In this document: positions 54,758-61,955 of the stretch, piece after piece
Position numbering within the stretch: the first letter of the stretch is position 1
Layout: every line of letters begins with the position of its first letter
Assembly (NCBI RefSeq): GCF_007751035.1
Contig: NZ_CP036433.1
Span: 248,001-312,000 of the forward strand
Direction: 5' to 3'
DNA length: 64,000 bases
Origin: Lignipirellula cremea
GTDB taxonomy: Bacteria > Planctomycetota > Planctomycetia > Pirellulales > Pirellulaceae
The notes under the pieces: model-generated
Database searches by the model: none
Told to the model about the DNA's origin: nothing
The model's input: the letters and a program-made list of their open reading frames with translations, nothing else
Program-made: the position numbers and the translations under genes

Positions 54758-56380
54758 CTAATGATTGAATCGAAACTCGCTGCAGGTCAAAAGCGCCCAG
54801 ATGGCTTCTTTCAGACGCTCGCGCGGCTCATCGTCGGCTTGCAAGTGCTCGGCGAAGCGCCTGGTTTCGGCAGGGGTGGGACGGCGTGAGAGAACCGAGA
54901 GGTACATCTTTTCGATTCGCTTTTCCCACGGCTCTTCGGATTGAGAAAGGGTCGCGTACAGGCTGCCTTGCCCTTCGGAGATCAGTTGATGCAACTCTCC
55001 GTTGTTCATGTAAAAGTGCTCGTGGATCCCGCCCTGGAAGTGGTCGACTCCGTCATTCGGTTCGCCAAAGTATTTGATCATGTACACCCAGGGACCCCCC
55101 AGGTCAAAGCGGCTCTTCGGCTCTTTCCCGCTCGCGGCCAGCACCTTCTCGTAGTCCGTCGCTTCCACCCAGGATTCGACCAATTCCTCGGCCGAAAGAG
55201 GGCGATACCTGGCCCGCTCGTACCAGGCCGGCTTGGCCTCTTCGACGGGTCCGCTGGACGCAAGTTGATACGGCTTGCTGTTGACGATCTCGCGGATCAA
55301 CCATTTCAGGTCAAAGTCGTGCTCCACCAGCGACTTCGCCAGCGCGTCCAGCAGCTCGGGATGGCTGGCCGGATTATTGTCGCTTAAGTTGTCCACGGGA
55401 TCGACGATCCCCTTGCCCATGAACTGGCCCCAGATGCGGTTGGCGACGGCGCGGGCAAAGAACGGATTATCGGGACTGGTGATCCACTCGGCCAATTGGT
55501 CTCTACGCGAGAAATGGGGTTTCGGAGGCATCTTGCCAGCGGGGAACAGGCGGGGATCTTTGACGTCCTTGGGTAACTCCGGCTCGTTCAGCACCTCACC
55601 GCCTAAGAAGGTGGGAGTCACTGGCTCGCCCTTCTGTCCCACTTCTTGCTCGGCCGCGGGACCTGTGAACAGCACATCGCCCAGGTTCTTTTCGCCAACG
55701 GCGAAGCTCGTCAACTTCTTCTCCCCCACGTCTACCACTTCCAGCCGCGCGAGGAAGGCGGCAATGCCATAGAAATCCAACTGCGACCACTTCTCAAAGG
55801 GGTGGTCGTGACAGCGGGCGCATTGCAGCTGAACCCCCAGGAACTGTTGCGTGATCGCCTGCGTTGCGTCCTCGGGGGCATTCTTGTATTGCACAAAGTA
55901 CATCGGCGTGCCGGGCTCCAGCGTGCTGCCTTCCGCCCGGAGAATATCGCCGGCCCATTTTCGATACGACACGTTCTGATTGAATTGATCGCTCAGCCAG
56001 CTCTTGAACTCGTCGCGTTTGCTGGTCCCATATCCGGGCGGATTGCGGCCGAAGTAGACCATGTCCCAGAGATCGGACTGGTGAATGCCAAATCTTGGAT
56101 CGGCCAGTAATTGTTCGACCAGCTTCTCCCGTTTGTCCGCCTCCGTACTATCCAGAAACGCGAGCGTCTCTTCGTAGGAGGGAGTCTTGCCGACGAGGTC
56201 GAGATAAACGCGCCGCAGGAACTCGGAATCGGACGCTAACGGCGCCGGCGTTACCTTGTTCTCTTTCCACGCCGCTTCGATCTGCTGATCGATCGTCGTG
56301 CGTATCTTGTCTGCCGCGGGCGACACGGACTGGCTCAGGCAGACAATCACGAAGGCAAGCAGAAGGGGTCGTATGGTCAT
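54758..56380 (-). CDS. DUF1549 (PSCyt2) + DUF1553 (PSD1) secreted cytochrome protein
   Basis: 540 residues. ATG 56380 is preferred (AGGTG 8 bases upstream, direct signal peptide TIRPLLLAFVIVCLSQSVSP) over the longer frame from 56506. PSCyt2: LRRVYLDLVGKTPSYEETLA and CARCHDHPFEKWSQLDFYGI. PSD1: ARAVANRIWGQFMGKGIVDP, HPELLDALAKSLVEHDFDLK, EFRFNH end. It has the same domain plan as the gene at 12616, without PSCyt1. It leads the minus-strand set with DUF1501 and WD40. Confidence 0.92.
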   Translation of the reverse strand: MTIRPLLLAFVIVCLSQSVSPAADKIRTTIDQQIEAAWKENKVTPAPLASDSEFLRRVYLDLVGKTPSYEETLAFLDSTEADKREKLVEQLLADPRFGIHQSDLWDMVYFGRNPPGYGTSKRDEFKSWLSDQFNQNVSYRKWAGDILRAEGSTLEPGTPMYFVQYKNAPEDATQAITQQFLGVQLQCARCHDHPFEKWSQLDFYGIAAFLARLEVVDVGEKKLTSFAVGEKNLGDVLFTGPAAEQEVGQKGEPVTPTFLGGEVLNEPELPKDVKDPRLFPAGKMPPKPHFSRRDQLAEWITSPDNPFFARAVANRIWGQFMGKGIVDPVDNLSDNNPASHPELLDALAKSLVEHDFDLKWLIREIVNSKPYQLASSGPVEEAKPAWYERARYRPLSAEELVESWVEATDYEKVLAASGKEPKSRFDLGGPWVYMIKYFGEPNDGVDHFQGGIHEHFYMNNGELHQLISEGQGSLYATLSQSEEPWEKRIEKMYLSVLSRRPTPAETRRFAEHLQADDEPRERLKEAIWALLTCSEFRFNH

Positions 56381-56561
56381 TGCTAACGCACCTGAATTCT
56401 TTCGACGATGGGGAATCGTCGAGCAAGCGGAATGTGGCGACCGTGGCCGCGTTGTGGGGGGAAACCGCCAAGGGTTTATTGGTGAATCGGGCGACGCCAG
56501 GATCACCCGCGCAGTATAATATAAGCGATCTTTGATACAATTAAACAGGTGACGAAACTTT

Positions 56562-57656
56562 CTAGAGATACGTCGTCAGCCACTCGTACATTCGCTCTTC
56601 CGCAACGGGCGGAATCGAATGGCCTTGGTGATGGTTGAACAGGCCGAGGCGGGCCGGCTGGTCGTCGAACATGCGATAGACAGATAGCGCCGCTTCGATA
56701 AACGGCCAGCTACGATCGCCGTCGGCCCTGTCGCCGCCGATCAGCAGGAACGCGCGCGGGGCGACCAGCGCCAGCAGTTCGTGATGCTCGCGAGTGAACT
56801 TGCCGGTCTTGATTGCGTCTCCCAGGTACCATGGCGCCTCCCAGTTGGAAAATTGCGTGCCGATGCCGCCTTCGCTTGATACGGTCGCCTTGATCCGCTC
56901 GTCAAACGCCGCCAGGTAGAGGGCCTCCTTGGCGCCCAGGGAATGTCCCACGGCGCCCAATCGCTGGGAGTCGACTTCGTCCAGGCTTGTCAGAAGGTCG
57001 ACCCCGCGCATCGCATCCCACAACATTTTGGCCATTCCCAGCGATTGCGGATGTCGGACTTTGAACTTCCGCACCTGTTCGAGATAATCGCCTTCCCCTT
57101 GCCACAGAAAACACCGCGGGCAGAATGTTACCATGCCTCGCTGCGCCAGCTTCAGCGCGTGCGCATGGACGGGGTCGCCTTCGACGCCTGCGGTCAGACG
57201 AATGGTCCGCGTGGTCGTGGGGTGCAACGCCACGACCCCCGGCGCCGGACGCTCCAGCTTTGCGGGACGCAGCAAGTAACCTTCCACCGGCAGGCCTGGC
57301 TCGCTTTCGTAACGCACCCGTTGGCGAACACAACCGACGGGATAGTCTTCTTCCAGCACCACCAGTTTTGGCTGGGGACGCTCCAGGGACAGTGGATGCA
57401 GAAAGGCTTCCCAGCGGCGACGAATCTCCCCGCGACGCTTCATCCAGGCCTCCCGCGTTTTGATCGGTTCACCGTCGGCATCGACCAACAGCGGCGGTAA
57501 CTCGACGGTCGCGTCGGGAAGTTTTTGCGGCGGTCGCTGCACTTCGTCAAGCCAGGAGACTTCACGGGACGATCGACGTTCGCCCGCCCCCAGTCTCGAT
57601 CCGAAGGCAGCGGACGCAGCCAGGCCCGTCAAAAATACTCGTCGTGAATGATGCAT
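56562..57656 (-). CDS. Exported alpha/beta hydrolase (acetyl-xylan-esterase/dienelactone-hydrolase-like)
   Basis: 364 residues. SRRVFLTGLAASAAFGSRLG is a Tat-type signal. The nucleophile elbow is GHSLG (Ser239), with a likely catalytic Asp in LIGGDRADGDRS and His in NHHQGHSIPP. The first 100 residues include WMKRRGEIRRRWEAFLHPLS, common in planctomycete esterase-like proteins of this group. It probably cleaves esters of polysaccharides outside the cytoplasm; the substrate is unknown. It stands between two cytochrome/DUF1501 sets, separated by 181 bases from the PSCyt2-PSD1 start and 78 bases from the DUF1501 stop upstream. Confidence 0.88.
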   Translation of the reverse strand: MHHSRRVFLTGLAASAAFGSRLGAGERRSSREVSWLDEVQRPPQKLPDATVELPPLLVDADGEPIKTREAWMKRRGEIRRRWEAFLHPLSLERPQPKLVVLEEDYPVGCVRQRVRYESEPGLPVEGYLLRPAKLERPAPGVVALHPTTTRTIRLTAGVEGDPVHAHALKLAQRGMVTFCPRCFLWQGEGDYLEQVRKFKVRHPQSLGMAKMLWDAMRGVDLLTSLDEVDSQRLGAVGHSLGAKEALYLAAFDERIKATVSSEGGIGTQFSNWEAPWYLGDAIKTGKFTREHHELLALVAPRAFLLIGGDRADGDRSWPFIEAALSVYRMFDDQPARLGLFNHHQGHSIPPVAEERMYEWLTTYL

Positions 57657-57734
57657 CCAGGCGTCGTCCTCGCGTTTCCTGGGGTCCCGAAACTCAGCAT
57701 GAGGCGAAGTTTTTTTGGCGAAGCCAACCCGACA

Positions 57735-59075
57735 CTACGCCAAGGCTTCGTAGATCAAGGGCGCGTCTTCCATAATGATCTTCACCGGCCTGCCTTCGGT
57801 CGTATAAAGTTCCCGGTCGGGATCGATCCCTAGCAGGTGATAGAGCGTGCGGCCGTAACTGACCGGCGAGTACCAGTCGTGTGTCACGTACTGCGCTCGA
57901 GCGTCGGTCTTGCCCAGCACCATGCCGCTTTGGAAGCCGCCACCGGCGACCAGCACGAACTGCGTGGTCGACCAGTGATTCCGGCCAGGCGGGCCGCTGT
58001 AAGCGGGGTCCTTCCAGATCGGTCCGCGGCCCATCTCGCCCAGCACGGTGACGATCGTGGTGTCCAGCAGACCGCGATCGTCGAGATCCTGCAGCAAACT
58101 GGCCAGCGCCGCGTCGAGCGCCGGCAGTTTCTTCTCGCAGGACTTCGTCACCGAGCCGTGAAAATCCCAACCGGGTGAGAAGGGTACATAGACAAACGGC
58201 ACGCCGGCCTCGACCAGTTGCCGGGCCGCCAGCATCATCGACCCGTCCTTGCTCTTGCCGTACCGCTCCACATCGCGCGGATCCAGCTGCTGGGGATCGA
58301 GCACCTTGCGAAGGGCCGGCGAGCGGAGCAGGTCAAAGGCGCCTCGCTGAAATTTGTCGAGGCCCTCGATCAACGGCTGCGATCGATCCAGCGTTCGCAG
58401 TTGCCCGTCAAGACTTCGCAGCAAGGACTCGCGATCGTCCAGTTGCTGAATGCTGAGCTCCGCAGGCGGAGTGAGCATCCGGGCGATCTGATCTTTGGGG
58501 TCGCCCGGCGCGAACTGGAGCGGATCGTAGGCGGGGCCGAGATAATGCGTCTGCAGGTCGCCGGAATCTTTATAGGGACCGAACGATACATAGGTGGGCA
58601 ACCCACGCGGCGCCGGCTTGACCTTTGCGATCACGTTGCCGTACATCGGATTCTTGACGCCGCTGTCGTTGGTGCGGGGATTGCCCGTCAGCCAGTAGAG
58701 GCCGCCTGAGTGCTCCCACTTTTCTGCTCCGATGCCGACGCTGCGAAGGATCGAGAACTTGTCGGCGATTCTGGCCAGCTGCGGCATCAATTCGCAGAAC
58801 TCCATGCCAGGTACGTTCGTTTTGATCGGCTTTAACTCGCTGCCAAAGGGCGGCGGCGTGTCCGGCTTCATGTCGAACATATCCTGATGCGGCGGTCCGC
58901 CGTTGAGCCAGACCAGGATCATCTGCTTCGCCCTGGGGGTTGATTCGGCGCCGCGCGGTTCGGCCGCACGAATCAGGTCGACCAGCGACATGCCGAACAG
59001 ACCCGCCCCGCCGATCCGCAGAAAATCGCGCCGCGCATAGCGGCGATATTGCTGACACCCTGAGTTGGCGTTCAT
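57735..59075 (-). CDS. DUF1501 family secreted protein
   Basis: 446 residues; GAGG lies 8 bases before ATG 59075. YARRDFLRIGGAGLFGMSLV is a Tat-type signal. Hallmarks are ILVWLNGGPPHQDMFDMKPD, RQLVEAGVPFVYVPFSPGWD, IVTVLGEMGRGPIWKD, GRNHWSTTQFVLVAGGGFQS and LYHLLGIDPDRELYTTEGRP. GEMGRG replaces the usual GEFGRT. It is highly similar to the DUF1501 protein at 60599 (shared FFRIGGAGLFG-type start and QDMFDMKPD), indicating a local duplication with a cytochrome-WD40 gene between the copies. Confidence 0.93.
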   Translation of the reverse strand: MNANSGCQQYRRYARRDFLRIGGAGLFGMSLVDLIRAAEPRGAESTPRAKQMILVWLNGGPPHQDMFDMKPDTPPPFGSELKPIKTNVPGMEFCELMPQLARIADKFSILRSVGIGAEKWEHSGGLYWLTGNPRTNDSGVKNPMYGNVIAKVKPAPRGLPTYVSFGPYKDSGDLQTHYLGPAYDPLQFAPGDPKDQIARMLTPPAELSIQQLDDRESLLRSLDGQLRTLDRSQPLIEGLDKFQRGAFDLLRSPALRKVLDPQQLDPRDVERYGKSKDGSMMLAARQLVEAGVPFVYVPFSPGWDFHGSVTKSCEKKLPALDAALASLLQDLDDRGLLDTTIVTVLGEMGRGPIWKDPAYSGPPGRNHWSTTQFVLVAGGGFQSGMVLGKTDARAQYVTHDWYSPVSYGRTLYHLLGIDPDRELYTTEGRPVKIIMEDAPLIYEALA

Positions 59076-59102
59076 CCGGTGATCCTCATCGCTGACTCCT
59101 GG

Positions 59103-60551
59103 TCATGGTTTGACTTCTGTGCCTGCGGGTGCATTTTGAGCAGGCGACGGATAGCCGGGTGCGGCGAAGAACGTAGCGATGTTCCTCTTGTTTTCGTCAA
59201 CCTCGGCCGTGTTCCAAATCCGAATCTGTCCATCCAGACTGCCCGTCGCCAAGAGCCTGGCGGAAGGACAGTAGTCCAGGGCGTAGACCCATTCCTGATG
59301 GCCGGCGTACAGTTGAAGCTGGTTTCTTTTGTCGGCGTCGTATTGCCGAACCGAGGCGTCGGCCGACCCCGCGAACACGCGTTGCTGATCCATTCGAAGA
59401 CAAAAGATCTCGCCGCCGAACCCGCTGATCTCGTGAATGTGCTCGCGCTTTTTCTTTTTCATTTCCTTGTCTTCGTATCCCTGATCGTTGGCATGCCAGA
59501 CACGGATCCGCTGATCGGCGCCGGCGCTGACGACACGTGCGCCGTCGCTGCTAAAGGCGACGTCGTGAACCGTCTGGCCATGGTCGGAGTACGTTAGCAG
59601 CAATTGGCCGCTGAGGGCGTCGAATACCTTGCAAGTCCTGTCGCGCGAAGCCGTGGCAAGCCGCACGCCGTCGGGGCTCCAGGCGACCGCCATCACCCAG
59701 TCGGAATGGTCCTTGAGGACCAGCTCCGACTTGCCGGTCGACGCGTCCCAGATCCGTACTGCGTGATCGGCCCCGCAACCGGCAAGCTTCGCCCCGTCGG
59801 GACTGAACGCCACATCAAAGGCGCAATCCGTCATGGAACCGAAATGTCGCAGTAGCTTCCCCTCGACCGGATCGAACACCTTGATTTCACCTAGTCGGCC
59901 GGGCGTGCCGCCAGCGGCCGCCAGTAGCTTGCCGTCCGCGCTGTACGCCAGCGAGTACGTTCGTTCGGCCGCGTTGGCGATGCGCCGGGCCAGCACGCCG
60001 TCGGCCGTGTTCCAGATGGTGATCTCATGCAGGCCGCTGACCGCCAATTCCTGGCCGTCGGGTCGGAACGCCAGGGCGGTGATGGGAAGCGGTCGAGGAT
60101 AAGCGGCGGGTGGTTCGGGATGCTTCCAGACAACGCTCGACACCAGTTCGGCTTGGGGATCATCGCCGTCGAAAACGGCGCCGGCGGCGATCCACTGCCT
60201 GATCGCTGCGATCTCCGCGGTCGATAGGGGAGCGACATCTTTCGGCATGCGCTCCCCGGCGTCGCTCGCCGAGATCAACTGCAGCAAGTAGCTCTCTTCT
60301 GGCTTGCCAGGCGTAACGGCCGCCTCGCCCGATTCGCCCGCTTTCAGCATCGCCTCAAAGTTATGTAGCTGGTACTCGCCTTGGAACTTTAGTTCTCCGT
60401 GGCAAGCCAGGCAGCGCTGGACCAGGATCGGCGCGATCTGCTCGCGAAAGCTGATCGACTGCGCCGGGCTCGAGGCCAGGCAGACGAACATGGTCAAGCA
60501 GGCGGCGGAGAAGAGGCTCGCTTTGAGGCGAAGGTCGGCGAGTGGGAGCAT
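59103..60551 (-). CDS. PSCyt1 cytochrome c domain fused to WD40 propeller
   Basis: 482 residues with a signal peptide (LFSAACLTMFVCLASSPAQS). PSCyt1 carries CLACH (47-51) and continues LHNFEAMLKAGESGEAAVTP. From ~155 WD40 repeats follow (ITALAFRPDGQELAVSGLHE, AFDVAFSPDGAKLAGCGADH, VMAVAWSPDGVRLATASRDR, VHDVAFSSDGARVVSAGADQ, VYALDYCPSARLLATGSLDG). Joining these modules in one chain supports the idea that the free-standing WD40 proteins of other sets act with PSCyt proteins. It lies 47 bases after one DUF1501 gene and 27 bases before the other. Confidence 0.92.
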   Translation of the reverse strand: MLPLADLRLKASLFSAACLTMFVCLASSPAQSISFREQIAPILVQRCLACHGELKFQGEYQLHNFEAMLKAGESGEAAVTPGKPEESYLLQLISASDAGERMPKDVAPLSTAEIAAIRQWIAAGAVFDGDDPQAELVSSVVWKHPEPPAAYPRPLPITALAFRPDGQELAVSGLHEITIWNTADGVLARRIANAAERTYSLAYSADGKLLAAAGGTPGRLGEIKVFDPVEGKLLRHFGSMTDCAFDVAFSPDGAKLAGCGADHAVRIWDASTGKSELVLKDHSDWVMAVAWSPDGVRLATASRDRTCKVFDALSGQLLLTYSDHGQTVHDVAFSSDGARVVSAGADQRIRVWHANDQGYEDKEMKKKKREHIHEISGFGGEIFCLRMDQQRVFAGSADASVRQYDADKRNQLQLYAGHQEWVYALDYCPSARLLATGSLDGQIRIWNTAEVDENKRNIATFFAAPGYPSPAQNAPAGTEVKP

Positions 60552-60598
60552 CGTGTGTACTCGGTTGAATCGGCCAGGCAGCGACTTTCGTGAAGACC

Positions 60599-61927
60599 TT
60601 ACGCCAGGGCTTCCTGAATCAGTGGTGCGTCGTCCACGATCAGTCGGTGGGGACGGTTCTCGGTGGTGTACAGCACCTGATCGGGATCGATGCCCAGCAG
60701 ATGGTAGAGCGTGCGGCCGAAGCTTTCGACCTTGTAGTAGTTGTCGACCACGTATGCGGCGTGTTCGTCGGTGGCGCCGACAACCTGTCCCCGGGCGAAG
60801 CCGCCGCCGGCGACCAGCACCGATTGGCAGTTTCCCCAGTGGTCGCGGCCGGCCTTGTCGTTGATCCTGGGCGTGCGGCCCATTTCGCCCAGCACCAGTA
60901 CGATGGTGCGCTCCAGCAGGCCGCGGTCGTCCAGGTCCTCGATCAGCGAAGCGACGGCGTTATCCAGATTAGGCAGCTTGGTTTTGCAACTCTTGAAGTT
61001 GCCGCCGTGGTGGTCCCAGTTGGATTCGAAATGCGTGTACACCAGCGGCACGCCCGCTTCGATCAGGCGTCGGGCCGCCAGCACCTTGCGAGCATGGCTG
61101 TTCTTGCCGTACCGTTCGGCCGATCTCGCATCCTCGCGTTCCAGATCGAGTGATTCACGCAGCTTGGGGGAGCGGAGCAAGTCCATCGACATCTGCTGGA
61201 AGCGATCCAAACCGGAGACCAGCGGTTCGAGGCGATCCTGTCGGCGAAGTCCCCCATCGAGCGCCGCCAACAGGGCGTTGCGGTCGTCGAAGTCGTTCAA
61301 CTCTAATCCAGGCGGCGGAACCAGCATGTTCCGCACCTGGTCTTGCGCGTCGGTCGGGTTCATCACGATCGGATCGAAAGCCGGTCCCAGATAGTTCTGC
61401 TTCAAGCCGTAGGCGTGATTGTCGATATCGCCGAAAGCGACGAAGGTCGGCAGGTCTTTGCTCGTCGGTCGGAGTTTGGTCAGCACGTTGCCGTACATGG
61501 GATAGTCGGGGGTGCTGCCGGTCTTGCGGGGATTGCCAGTCAGCCAGTACTGGCCGCCGCCGTGCTCCCACTTTTCACTGTTGATGCCGACGCTGCGCAG
61601 CAGGGTGAATTTGTCGGCGATCTTCGCCAAGCGCGGCATCAACTCACAGATTTGCATGCCGTCGACGTTGGTGTGGATCGGCTTGTACTCGCCGCGGATT
61701 TCGGCCGGGGCGTCGGGTTTCATGTCGAACATATCCTGGTGCGGCGGTCCTCCGCCCAGCCAGACGACGACCATTTGATCGGCTTGAGGAACGATCGATC
61801 GGGCGCCTTCGGCGATGGCCCGGGATCGCCAGAGATCCGCCAAGGTCAACCCGAACAGACCGGCCCCGCCGATACGAAAGAAATCGCGGCGCCCCAGGCT
61901 TCGGTGTTCGCGACAAGCAGTATTCAT
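60599..61927 (-). CDS. DUF1501 family secreted protein
   Basis: 442 residues; AAGGA lies 7 bases before ATG 61927. LGRRDFFRIGGAGLFGLTLA is a Tat-type signal. Hallmarks are VVVWLGGGPPHQDMFDMKPD, ARRLIEAGVPLVYTHFESNW, IVLVLGEMGRTPRIN, GRDHWGNCQSVLVAGGGFAR and LYHLLGIDPDQVLYTTENRP. It is a close paralogue of the gene at 57735. It starts 28 bases after the BIG2-PSCyt2-PSD1 gene and is probably in the same transcript. Confidence 0.93.
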   Translation of the reverse strand: MNTACREHRSLGRRDFFRIGGAGLFGLTLADLWRSRAIAEGARSIVPQADQMVVVWLGGGPPHQDMFDMKPDAPAEIRGEYKPIHTNVDGMQICELMPRLAKIADKFTLLRSVGINSEKWEHGGGQYWLTGNPRKTGSTPDYPMYGNVLTKLRPTSKDLPTFVAFGDIDNHAYGLKQNYLGPAFDPIVMNPTDAQDQVRNMLVPPPGLELNDFDDRNALLAALDGGLRRQDRLEPLVSGLDRFQQMSMDLLRSPKLRESLDLEREDARSAERYGKNSHARKVLAARRLIEAGVPLVYTHFESNWDHHGGNFKSCKTKLPNLDNAVASLIEDLDDRGLLERTIVLVLGEMGRTPRINDKAGRDHWGNCQSVLVAGGGFARGQVVGATDEHAAYVVDNYYKVESFGRTLYHLLGIDPDQVLYTTENRPHRLIVDDAPLIQEALA

Positions 61928-61955
61928 CGTCGATTCCTTGAGAAACGATGCGCGG

